A DNA stretch of 64,000 nucleotides from assembly GCA_029945625.1 (NCBI GenBank), contig JAQSCW010000031.1, positions 1 to 64,000 of the forward strand, in the 5' to 3' direction. Under the pieces are notes generated by a model. The model did not search any database, had not been told where the DNA came from, and was given only the letters and a program-made list of their open reading frames with translations. Source of the stretch: a bacterium (lineage in GTDB: Bacteria > Bacteroidota > Bacteroidia > B-17B0 > Aurantibacillaceae). This document shows positions 36,395 through 44,805 of this stretch, in pieces. The position numbers and the translations under genes are program-made. Positions within the stretch are counted from its first letter, which is position 1. Every line of letters begins with the position of its first letter.

Positions 36395-36407
36395 TGTATT
36401 TTTATTT

Positions 36408-37661
36408 TTAATATATTTTGGTAGCAGTAACATAATTGATTTGAGCGGCTGAAATGGCTAATTGTTTTTTTATCCGTTCGTAATCGGCAAGCGATTCGTT
36501 ATAGGCCTCCACGTGGTCAACAAATTCAAGAATAGTGATGTTGCGTTGCTGGAAATTATTATTAACTCCTTTATTTACTTGGCTGAACTCTTCGTTAAAT
36601 AAGATCTTTATTTTGGAGTATTCGGTAATGCTGCGCTGCATGTTTACCCAGGCTTGCTGAATATCGAGTTCCACTTCCAGTTTCTTCTCCTGCACGTAAA
36701 GGTCCATCGCTTTTTTGTCGAATTCTGCCGCCCTAATATTGCCCCTGTTAGTATTAAATACAGGAACCGGAATGGCAAGGCCTGCATTTACCTGATTGTG
36801 AAAAGCTCCTCCGCGCTGATCGTAGCTTGAATTCACCGCAATATCGGGAATGGTTTGTTTTTTCTGCTGTTTCAAGATCAGCGCCGCCAGCAGTGCATTT
36901 TCATCGGCTATTTTCAAATCGGGTCTATTTGTGAGGGCTAAGGTCTGCAAGTCGTTCAACGGTTTTAAATCAAGGTAGTTGCCAAATATGGTTTCATTCA
37001 CCACAGGGTCAACATCTTGATTTACCTGTAACAGCATTTTAATTTGCTTTTGTTGATCACTAAAATCAGAAAGTAATTCCGATCGGTCGCCGCTTAACTT
37101 GATGTACACCGATTTTAGACGTACTATGTCTTTTAAGGGTAAATTTCCTTTTTCGGTTTGAACTTTGTAGGCATTAATAATTGTATCGAGAATTTGCAAT
37201 TGTTTATCGTAATTTGCTATTACCATTTTTTCACTGTTAATGCTGAAAAAACTAGAGTGTAATTGTACTTTCAAATTCCTAAGCAGTTCTGAAAATTCTG
37301 ATTCGGCAAGGATAGAATTTTGTTTCGCAATCTCTATTTCGGTTTTTCGCTTACCACCCAATAAGATGAGTTGCTGCACCTGAAATGATTTTTGACCGGA
37401 GGAGTCGATGTGGAAATATTTATCGTGTTGTGGATCGTACACATTGATATCGGCACTGAAAATCGGATTTGGGTATGCCTTCGCCTGAATAATAAGGGCC
37501 TGCTTTGCACTTATATTATATTGTCCGGCCAGCAGCATTAGATTATTCTTAAGAAAAAGTCCCTCGCATTCGTCCAAAGTGAGCGACCGCGTGCTCTGTG
37601 CCAAACCTATAAAAGAGAGGAGGCCGGTGAAAATCACTATGGGAAAAATCTTTCGTGTCAT
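36408..37661 (-). CDS. TolC-family outer-membrane channel of the metal efflux system
   Basis: 417 aa. The signal peptide ends near GLAQS. The two structural repeats of outer-membrane efflux proteins are visible: LTLDECEGLFLKNN near the N-terminus, and a second helical half from about 215 (LTNRPDLKIADENALLAAL). There is no lipobox. First gene of the channel-adaptor-pump set. It follows the OprB-like porin by 15 nt. Confidence 0.9.
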   Translation of the reverse strand: MTRKIFPIVIFTGLLSFIGLAQSTRSLTLDECEGLFLKNNLMLLAGQYNISAKQALIIQAKAYPNPIFSADINVYDPQHDKYFHIDSSGQKSFQVQQLILLGGKRKTEIEIAKQNSILAESEFSELLRNLKVQLHSSFFSINSEKMVIANYDKQLQILDTIINAYKVQTEKGNLPLKDIVRLKSVYIKLSGDRSELLSDFSDQQKQIKMLLQVNQDVDPVVNETIFGNYLDLKPLNDLQTLALTNRPDLKIADENALLAALILKQQKKQTIPDIAVNSSYDQRGGAFHNQVNAGLAIPVPVFNTNRGNIRAAEFDKKAMDLYVQEKKLEVELDIQQAWVNMQRSITEYSKIKILFNEEFSQVNKGVNNNFQQRNITILEFVDHVEAYNESLADYERIKKQLAISAAQINYVTATKIY

Positions 37662-37676
37662 GGTAGTGGTATTATC

Positions 37677-39026
37677 TCAAATATGAAAATGCATGCGTAT
37701 TGAATATACAGAAATTGGTCCGCGGTCTTTATTATAGCCGGGGTTCATAATGAATTGATACGCCACCGATGCGCCTATCCGGTCTGTCCATAAAGCCAGG
37801 TTATAAAATGCTTCAAAAAGATGCTCAGGGCCATAATTTAATTTGCCATCTCCTAACATAAAGCCAAGTCCTCCTGCGGCAAGATAATTGCGATGTTCGT
37901 TAGAGAGGCCCGACTGACAATAGGCAATTCCGATTACATCTTGTTTTCGATTCCACGAGCTGCCGTTTAATGAGGCACCAATACTAAGCGCACGGTCAAT
38001 TTCGGTGAAACACCAGGTCTCATTTTTTCCATCATTGTACGAGGCTCTGGCAAACAGACCCAGATGGCGGGTGATGGCTTGTTCAAAATTTAGTCCCGCA
38101 CCGTATTTACTTCTTCCGTATTGTCTGCTAGCCGTAATAGTGTATTCTTTCTTTTGTCCCGTGGGAGTGCTGCTATCAGGTACCACCACTATATTTTGAG
38201 CCGTATAACTTCCCATAAAAGCCGTGTTGTAATAAACCAATGCACTTATTTTTCCAATCAGTCCACGAAGCGCATAGTTGTATTTTAATTCCAGCACGCT
38301 GGCATTTGCCTTTGCCACATTCTTATCCATGGTATTGCCATTTGCCGTTTCAGGCATCATACTTAGCGCATAGCGCAGCTCTACTTTTTTACTGATGTAT
38401 TCCAGAATTATGCTGGGCGTATAACCTCTGGTATTGGCGGCATAATCCCATGCGCCATTGCTCATTAAACCCCAGCTGAAAAACTGCGTGCGAGGATTGT
38501 GCGAATAGGTATTGTCATCAAAGTAATCCGACACCGACACCTTTCCGATGGTAAAAGAAAGGTATTTTGTGGGGATGTATTGCTCAATTTTGTTATCGGT
38601 ATTGTCTTGCCATTCTCGCTCTTTCGTAAACGAGATCAACTGTCTAAAAAATCCCCGGGCCAGATAAATAGTAGGGTCGGGATTACCTACTCTAAAGGCT
38701 TCACCGTTTGTAAATGCGGCAATGCCGTAGGCGGAAGACAGACCGTGTCCTCCTGCAATTTCAGGGTTAATTACTACCTGTGCCTGAGGCCAAAGTTTTA
38801 CGCCGGCAAAAATAGAACTGGTGATGGTGGTTGCCCATTGATTTTCGGTTGTTTGACTGTGCAATCCCGTATAGGCTGCATGAAATTCAGGGCGGTATTG
38901 ACTCACCGTGGTTTCTTGAAAATGTAAGGTGTACCGTTCAACTTTTTTTTGAAGGGTGTCCTGCGCAAAGGAGGCACAATTTGAAGCAGTTACAATTGAA
39001 AACAGAAATGATTTCATTTGCATCAT
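37677..39026 (-). CDS. OprB-like carbohydrate-selective porin family protein
   Basis: 449 aa; the more likely start is the third Met, MKSFLFS (39017), whose signal peptide ends near CASFAQ. The sequence YTLHFQETTVSQYRPEFHAAYTGLHS and the later EQYIPTKYLSFTIGKVSVSDYFDDN resemble OprB porins, though many Bacteroidota members are found beside RND metal pumps and have no shown sugar role. It ends in an amphipathic strand with a terminal aromatic region (SIRMHFHI, His-rich). Probably an outer-membrane pore of the efflux or carbon island. Confidence 0.7.
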   Translation of the reverse strand: MMQMKSFLFSIVTASNCASFAQDTLQKKVERYTLHFQETTVSQYRPEFHAAYTGLHSQTTENQWATTITSSIFAGVKLWPQAQVVINPEIAGGHGLSSAYGIAAFTNGEAFRVGNPDPTIYLARGFFRQLISFTKEREWQDNTDNKIEQYIPTKYLSFTIGKVSVSDYFDDNTYSHNPRTQFFSWGLMSNGAWDYAANTRGYTPSIILEYISKKVELRYALSMMPETANGNTMDKNVAKANASVLELKYNYALRGLIGKISALVYYNTAFMGSYTAQNIVVVPDSSTPTGQKKEYTITASRQYGRSKYGAGLNFEQAITRHLGLFARASYNDGKNETWCFTEIDRALSIGASLNGSSWNRKQDVIGIAYCQSGLSNEHRNYLAAGGLGFMLGDGKLNYGPEHLFEAFYNLALWTDRIGASVAYQFIMNPGYNKDRGPISVYSIRMHFHI

Positions 39027-39141
39027 GATTTTTCTGTTTTACTCTTGCGAGACAAAAGAAAAGACGCAGGTAAAACAAAACACAAAGATAACGTGTTTCG
39101 TTCAACTTGAACAGGAATTACTTGCTGCATGTTGTACTTAC

Positions 39142-40563
39142 CTAAAAAAGTAGTTGATATTGAAGTGTCACACAACTTTTCCGGGGCCCCGCAACAATGT
39201 CAGATAAAGTATTTTTGGTGTAAGTTGGTCGGTTCTGGTAATCTAGAGATAGTTTTGACGAATGGCCCTTGATGAACCAGTTCATTCCCACATCAAACAG
39301 TAACATGGCCTTATTTTGCAGGGCCGTATAGTCGGCATATTGCCCGCTTACATATGGCATCAATTGACCATTTTTTTCTCCTAATACACTTTTTGGGAGA
39401 AGGAATCCACATTGAGCATATCCTACTTGCCCGGTGCCGAACATGGGAAATGCGTTTCCATAAGCAGCGCTTTGCACCATATTAGTGGCGGTTGAGCCGG
39501 TTCCGGGATTCATGGCACCGTTGTACCGCAGGTAATTGGTGCCGTAGTTCGTATTATAATATCCTGCAAAGGCGCTAATCATGGTGCCCTTTTCTTTGTC
39601 TAATGGCAGATCTAAAAATGTTTCCAAACTAAGGTGCAGCATGTTATTATAGGTGGTATCCTTGTATATACCCGCATTATCTTGCGTCAAGTTCCAGGTA
39701 GCAGCTTTTTGGTAGACACCTCCAATGGCCACGTTCCAAATTTTCTTGGTGCCCAGGTAGGTGCCTTGCATGTAGGGAGTTGTGTGATTTTCGTTTTCGA
39801 AGAAATTATAAGCCACATACCCCCCAAATTGGTTATTGATGCCCGGCCCGGTTCCGGGTTGCAGAGTTGCCACGTTTACAAAGGTGGCGTTTTTGCCGAT
39901 TGCTGCGGGAGCTGATCCGTTGGTGCTAATGGGAAAGGGATTGGAAAGGTAGGCGCGGTAATCAAATTTCCCCACTTGACCTCGTGCGTAAATAGCCAGG
40001 CGCCGGTCAAACTGATCGGTTTGGTCAACCGTGTACTGTAAAAATACGGGCACATCTAGGGTCATAATGGTGCCCACCGAGGGTTGTGAGAATCGCGACA
40101 GTCCGTTCAACACGGTTAATCCCCCTCCGATTTTTAATTCATTACCTTTTGAAACTTTGTATTCACACAGTGCATCGTGGAAAAACGCCGCAATTTTCCG
40201 ATTCCCTCCGGGAGTACTGCTATAGGCGGCGGTATTGTTGTAGTTGTTTTGGCCGAATTGAAAATACACAAACGTGCGGTCAGTGATCTGCCCAAACATC
40301 TGGATGCGCGTTCTTCTTAATCCGATATCAAAAGTACTTGGCGCACTTTTATTGAATAATGTGGTTCCGGGATCACTCTCGTTATACCGCACCCAGACCT
40401 GATTTAAAAAGGTGACCTGAAAGAAATGTGAACCGCTTGCATTGATGTTGAACTTCAACGCGCTTTTTTCAGGTGCAACTTTTTTTGTTGTGTCAATTTG
40501 TTGCGCCTCATTTATAAGCGGTGCTATCATACTTACTAACAGAAGGAATAGTGTCTTTTTCAT
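39142..40563 (-). CDS. Phosphate-selective porin O/P-like outer-membrane porin
   Basis: 473 aa. Signal peptide to about NEAQQ (residue 22). The body starts HFFQVTFLNQVWVRYNESDPG and has regular amphipathic strands (GLRRTRIQMFGQITDRTFVYFQFGQNN) like 16-strand OprP/O porins. It ends in a terminal Phe (QYQLLF), the BAM recognition signal. It lies downstream of SulP 2, with a long inverted repeat in its leader (40588-40663). Anion selectivity would fit bicarbonate entry, but this is not shown by sequence. Confidence 0.75.
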   Translation of the reverse strand: MKKTLFLLLVSMIAPLINEAQQIDTTKKVAPEKSALKFNINASGSHFFQVTFLNQVWVRYNESDPGTTLFNKSAPSTFDIGLRRTRIQMFGQITDRTFVYFQFGQNNYNNTAAYSSTPGGNRKIAAFFHDALCEYKVSKGNELKIGGGLTVLNGLSRFSQPSVGTIMTLDVPVFLQYTVDQTDQFDRRLAIYARGQVGKFDYRAYLSNPFPISTNGSAPAAIGKNATFVNVATLQPGTGPGINNQFGGYVAYNFFENENHTTPYMQGTYLGTKKIWNVAIGGVYQKAATWNLTQDNAGIYKDTTYNNMLHLSLETFLDLPLDKEKGTMISAFAGYYNTNYGTNYLRYNGAMNPGTGSTATNMVQSAAYGNAFPMFGTGQVGYAQCGFLLPKSVLGEKNGQLMPYVSGQYADYTALQNKAMLLFDVGMNWFIKGHSSKLSLDYQNRPTYTKNTLSDIVAGPRKSCVTLQYQLLF

Positions 40564-40587
40564 AAAATTAGTTTTAAGAATAAAAAT

Positions 40588-40663
40588 CTTGCCAGGGCCC
40601 CGGAAATCTAATATATTGGAAAACTATGAAATAAACCAAAAAGTAGCACCGGGGCCTGACAAG
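40588..40663. repeat. Long inverted repeat in the leader of the OprP-like porin gene
   Basis: Arm CTTGCCAGGGCCCCGG (40588-40603) pairs with CCGGGGCCTGACAAG (40649-40663), with one mismatch and one bulged base, across about 45 nt. It stands 25 nt upstream of the minus-strand porin start. Confidence 0.7.
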
Positions 40664-40767
40664 TTGCTTGAGCTCTCTTAACTTAGAGACTCAATGCGTT
40701 TAAATTTTAATTTGTGTGTTTGACTTGATTTAAAATACATACTATTTAATAGAAAGATTAACAGTAT

Positions 40768-42390
40768 TTAATTGCTTATGAGTTTATTAACGCGTGTAGA
40801 GGTTGGGTCAGCAGCTAATTGTCGGTGATTTTCAAAACCAATCACATTCACTTTCCCGCCATCATCAACATACGAATCAACCAAACCGTTAATGGTTACC
40901 AGACAAGTATGATCCACAATCTTTGCTTCCGACATATCAATGGTGACCTGCTGACCGGCAGGGATGTTGAGGAATTTCTTTTTGAATCCCAGGAGGTTTG
41001 AAAAAATTAGATCATCTTTCACCACCATCAGAAAATCGCCGTTCTCAATTCTCACTTCAACATTAGTTTTGAAGAGATTTTTGAGAGAAGCACCATTAAT
41101 TAAATTAATGACCATTTCTAAAAGAATTCCACTGCCAACGCCCATCAGTAAATCGGTAGAAATTGTAACTAGGATGGTTACTGTGAAAACAACCAATTGC
41201 TCTTTACCAATGTGAAGGGCATGACTGAATTGTCGTGGATGTGCAAGTCTGAAACCAACAAACACCAACATTGCAGCAAGCGCCACATTTGGGATCATCT
41301 CAATAAACGGAACCGCAACCAGAATGGCAAGCAACAGAAATAAGCCGTGAAAGAAATTGGCCCAACGGGTTCTTGCTCCATACCCAACGTTGGCGGAGCT
41401 ACGGGCCACCTCACTAATCATGGGTAGTCCACCCAAAATCCCACTTATGGTATTTCCAATTCCCACACCAATCAGATCTTTATTATAGTCCGTTTTGCGT
41501 TTGTAAGGATCCATGCCATCCACGGCTTTAGCTGTTAAGAGACTTTCAAGACTGCCAATCAATGAGTAAAGAATGACATATTGAATAAATATGCCTGTAT
41601 GTGCAGTAATTCCCGAAAAATCAACATTGACTAAGCCATTTTTAAAAGCTTCTGACAAACTACCGATCTTCACCAAAGCAAAGTTGGCAATTTGTCCGTC
41701 GGTTTTTATGTGAAGTGCAAACCCTAAAGGTATTGCTACGGCCAACACAACAAGGGGAGCTGGAATTTTTTTTACTTTGTCGTTTTTCACGAAATTCATC
41801 AACACCATAATTAATAGGCAGGCAATGCCTATTTCGGCGAGGTGTGCGTTTTCATGTACAATGCTGGAAGGGAGCATCGCAAGCAATTGAAGCGGCTCCT
41901 TACCTTTAAGTTCTGATGGATTAATTCCAAGAAGCAAATGCAATTGTTTGGCCATGATAATGATTCCGATGGCTGCCAACATACCATGGATGGCAGCGCT
42001 GGGAAAAAAATCAGCGAGTTTTCCAAGTTTAAAAACTCCGAAAAGCACCTGAATTAAACCTGCTACAACAACAACACCCAGGGCCAGATGCCATCCAATT
42101 TCGCCATCGCCAAATGCGGTTACAGAACCCGCTGCAATAACGATTAGACCTGCCGCAGGTCCTTTTATGGACAAACGTGATCCCATAAAAAAACTCACAA
42201 TCACTCCTCCCACAATGGCGGTGACCAAGCCAAAGATCATGGGGAAATTAGACGCTTTTGCAATGCCTAAACTTAAGGGCATCGCTAATAAAAATACCAA
42301 AAAGCCCGAAAGTGCATCTTTGGAGAAATTCTCTTTCAAACCCGCAAGACCATCGGCGGGAATATATTTTTTTGTTTTTTGATTTGACAT
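40768..42390 (-). CDS. SulP-family anion transporter 2 with STAS domain (probable bicarbonate)
   Basis: 540 aa. The transmembrane domain (about 20-420) has the same landmarks as SulP 1 (FLLAMPLSLGIAKASNFP, GPAAGLIVIAAGS, GGLPMISEVARSSANV). It is followed by a complete STAS domain (about 450-530, VTIDMSEAKIVDHTCLVTI). It lies 145 nt after a small protein gene that directly follows dabB, so all may be one transcript broken by the inverted repeat at 42449-42533. A second SulP next to dabAB suggests layered bicarbonate uptake. Confidence 0.9.
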   Translation of the reverse strand: MSNQKTKKYIPADGLAGLKENFSKDALSGFLVFLLAMPLSLGIAKASNFPMIFGLVTAIVGGVIVSFFMGSRLSIKGPAAGLIVIAAGSVTAFGDGEIGWHLALGVVVVAGLIQVLFGVFKLGKLADFFPSAAIHGMLAAIGIIIMAKQLHLLLGINPSELKGKEPLQLLAMLPSSIVHENAHLAEIGIACLLIMVLMNFVKNDKVKKIPAPLVVLAVAIPLGFALHIKTDGQIANFALVKIGSLSEAFKNGLVNVDFSGITAHTGIFIQYVILYSLIGSLESLLTAKAVDGMDPYKRKTDYNKDLIGVGIGNTISGILGGLPMISEVARSSANVGYGARTRWANFFHGLFLLLAILVAVPFIEMIPNVALAAMLVFVGFRLAHPRQFSHALHIGKEQLVVFTVTILVTISTDLLMGVGSGILLEMVINLINGASLKNLFKTNVEVRIENGDFLMVVKDDLIFSNLLGFKKKFLNIPAGQQVTIDMSEAKIVDHTCLVTINGLVDSYVDDGGKVNVIGFENHRQLAADPTSTRVNKLISN

Positions 42391-42448
42391 AATTGTTTTA
42401 CTATTTTTTGTGTTTGATGTGTGCTTTTAAAAATTCTAGGAATTGGTG

Positions 42449-42533
42449 CCTGCCGGGCATGCAAGTCCGATACGTGCGGTTCTTGAAACATTTTACAGTG
42501 TCAATTAGCGCGGTATAGCATGCCCGGGGCAGG
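42449..42533. repeat. Long inverted repeat in the leader of SulP 2
   Basis: Arm CCTGCCGGGCATGC (42449-42462) pairs with GCATGCCCGGGGCAGG (42518-42533) with a 2-nt bulge, across about 55 nt. A second pair AAGTCC / GGACTT lies next to the arms. It stands 59 nt before the minus-strand SulP start, and could be a terminator-like or leader structure after the dabAB transcript. Confidence 0.7.
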
Positions 42534-42535
42534 AC

Positions 42536-42925
42536 TTAAGACAGGTAGGTTTTCCAGGAATGGAGTAGAATGTAAAGTGGGATTTTCTTTACAAAATGAT
42601 AATAAGGAAGTGCGGTGAGTAGGGGTTCTTCATTCTCACTTAGGGTTGCACGAGCAGTCAGTAAAAGGTCATTCGAATATTCGTCGTTGTCCGAAACTTC
42701 CTCTTCCAGGAATTCAGAGTTGCTCGACTGCAAGTACTGCAGTCCTGAAACAGTAGAAGGATTATATTTCTTTTGAATACTTAGAGAAGTTTTCCCTTTA
42801 GTCTGCGTAAGTTTATAATACGAGAGGGTATTACTACCGGAAAACAGTATACTCAACGACAAAATCACAGAGAAAAAAATTCTCAAATTTGCAGAAGTCA
42901 AATATGTAAATGGGTTACCGCGCAA
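42536..42925 (-). CDS. Small single-helix protein with acidic patch, between dabB and SulP 2
   Basis: 129 aa from TTG at 42925, 2 nt after the dabB stop; a TTG 13 codons later (before RIFFSVILSLSILF) is an alternative start. One hydrophobic segment (about 14-32) is followed by a basic Gln/Lys region, an acidic patch (EFLEEEVSDNDEYSND) and a hydrophobic-aromatic C-terminus. No family recognised. It shares the layout with the small proteins at 31733 and 47393; the local match SS-x(3)-(I/F)-(S/L)EEV near the acidic patch with the latter is suggestive only. Confidence 0.5.
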   Translation of the reverse strand: MRGNPFTYLTSANLRIFFSVILSLSILFSGSNTLSYYKLTQTKGKTSLSIQKKYNPSTVSGLQYLQSSNSEFLEEEVSDNDEYSNDLLLTARATLSENEEPLLTALPYYHFVKKIPLYILLHSWKTYLS

Positions 42926-42927
42926 GA

Positions 42928-44802
42928 TTAAGATGATTTATAGGGAGTTTCGTGATATGTTTTTATATGTGGACCCAGAAAAATACGACCATAGAGGCGA
43001 ATCAATGACAAACCGTCGATGATAAAACCCAAGGAGGTGATGGCAGCCAGCACATATTGGTCTTCTTTAATATGGGTGTAGATAAGGTCTTCACCTATAA
43101 AAGTAGGAGTAATGGGGAAACCTGTGAGTCCTAAACAGGCTACTAGAAAAGTGAAAGCAATTCGAGGATGTTCGTACACGTGTCCGTGAAAATTTCCTAG
43201 ATCGGTGCTTTCTTCCAGCAATTTTATTTTTCGAAGTGCAAACATCCCAACGGTTCCTGCAAGGACTATGCCGCTGAGGTACATGAATACCTGATCGATT
43301 TTAAACTCTTCATTAAAAGATATCGCCAAAGCTACCCAGAAGTGATTCATGATAATAAGGATCCAGCTCATCAGCACATTTTTACGTTCGGTAAAGGATT
43401 TCAATACCATTGATAAACCGATTAGTGAAAATAAAGCAGGCAGATAATCTCGAATCTGGTCCGGAATATCCACGCGCGCATAAAGGCACCAAATTCCAAT
43501 GAGGTAAGAGGGGAGGAAGAACCAAAAAATTGTGTGGATGTTAAGAAAGTTAAGTTTTCGGCCGACACTCTTTAAAGGGTTCCATAAAAAACGTGCCATA
43601 AAAAGATCCAAATCCCATTCTCTTAAACTCCAAATATAAATGCTGTGTTCAATTCTTTTAGGCCAGGTATCTTCAAAAGTGAGTTCGCGAGGCTGGAAAT
43701 TATAAAATTGTTCCCGAATAAGGTAGCTGGCAACCGAAGGCGAAACCAGTAATTGGTATGTTCTTAAAAAAGCGTTACCGGCAAAGTGAATGAGAGCAAG
43801 TGTTTCAAAGCCCAGTCCCACTTCAATAAAAATTAATCCTATTTGGGCCACCGAAGAGTAGGCGATTTGACTTTTTACCGACGACTGAACACGGGCAATC
43901 AGTGAGGCCACAATGCTGGTTGCCAAACCAAGTAATACAATCACCACCCGCGCTGTGTATTGGTGTTCCCAGAATTCGCGGGTCCTTAATAAAAGAAATA
44001 CACCTATGTGCACCGACAGCGACCCGTAAAAAATGGCGCTGGAAGGCGTTGGTCCCTCCATAGCTCTTGGCAGCCAGGACGAAAATGGAAGTTGCGCCGA
44101 TTTTGCGGCAGCTGTTATAAGAATCATTAAGGCAATAAAAACGCCTACAGGACTGTGAACCTCCAGCTGGGTATTTACCAATTGATCGTTCTGCAATTGC
44201 ATAAAGCTGATGTTTTGATGCCATAAATGATGACTCATCCACATGGCCATTATCAAACCAATGTCGCCAATACGATATACTGTAAATACCTTCACTGCAT
44301 TTCTCACCGGTAAAAATCGTTCTCTGTAAAATGCAATTAGTAAAAAGGAACAAATGCCTAAAATTTCCCAACCAATAAATAGCGTTTCAATATTTCCCGA
44401 CAAAACGGTGATACAGTATCCAATGTAGAAGAAAAGGAGTGTGTTAAAAAAGCGCTTGTATCCCTTTTCACGGTGTAAATACACCCTGCTATAGATCGAA
44501 ACCAGAAATGTAAGAATTGATCCTACAAATAAATACATGGCTGTAATTTTGTCGAAACAAAAATCCAAATAGAATTCATAGCCCGCTGTTTTGTATATCA
44601 CAATATCTTTAAGGTCAATGGTAAGTCCTGAATTAGAGATCCATTGAAAGAAAAGTAACACAAACGTGAGAAAATGCAGAGCCACCGTGTAGGTCGACAC
44701 CGACGAGATGGCCGCTTCAAATCTTTCGGGAATACACAAACTCACCACGTATCCAAATACAGGAAGTAAGATCAAAATATGTAGAAGGAGTGTTGTGCTC
44801 AT
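42928..44802 (-). CDS. dabB: DabB, NuoL-like proton channel subunit of the DAB bicarbonate system
   Basis: 624 aa, about 14-16 membrane helices, homologous to complex I antiporter-like subunits. FIGWEILGICSFLLIAFY carries the conserved membrane Glu, and RIGDIGLIM and AAAKSAQLPFSSWLPRAMEGPTPSSA the proton-channel Lys and substrate-path motifs. In DAB complexes this subunit supplies the cation gradient (H+ or Na+) that drives the DabA hydration reaction. It starts 3 nt after dabA, and no other nuo genes are present, so it is not a respiratory subunit. Confidence 0.9.
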   Translation of the reverse strand: MSTTLLLHILILLPVFGYVVSLCIPERFEAAISSVSTYTVALHFLTFVLLFFQWISNSGLTIDLKDIVIYKTAGYEFYLDFCFDKITAMYLFVGSILTFLVSIYSRVYLHREKGYKRFFNTLLFFYIGYCITVLSGNIETLFIGWEILGICSFLLIAFYRERFLPVRNAVKVFTVYRIGDIGLIMAMWMSHHLWHQNISFMQLQNDQLVNTQLEVHSPVGVFIALMILITAAAKSAQLPFSSWLPRAMEGPTPSSAIFYGSLSVHIGVFLLLRTREFWEHQYTARVVIVLLGLATSIVASLIARVQSSVKSQIAYSSVAQIGLIFIEVGLGFETLALIHFAGNAFLRTYQLLVSPSVASYLIREQFYNFQPRELTFEDTWPKRIEHSIYIWSLREWDLDLFMARFLWNPLKSVGRKLNFLNIHTIFWFFLPSYLIGIWCLYARVDIPDQIRDYLPALFSLIGLSMVLKSFTERKNVLMSWILIIMNHFWVALAISFNEEFKIDQVFMYLSGIVLAGTVGMFALRKIKLLEESTDLGNFHGHVYEHPRIAFTFLVACLGLTGFPITPTFIGEDLIYTHIKEDQYVLAAITSLGFIIDGLSLIRLYGRIFLGPHIKTYHETPYKSS

Positions 44803-44805
44803 TGT

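Noticed and set aside
42928-44802. Respiratory complex I or Mrp antiporter subunit
   Set aside because: The NuoL-like gene is directly paired with DUF2309 and no other nuo or mrp genes are nearby.
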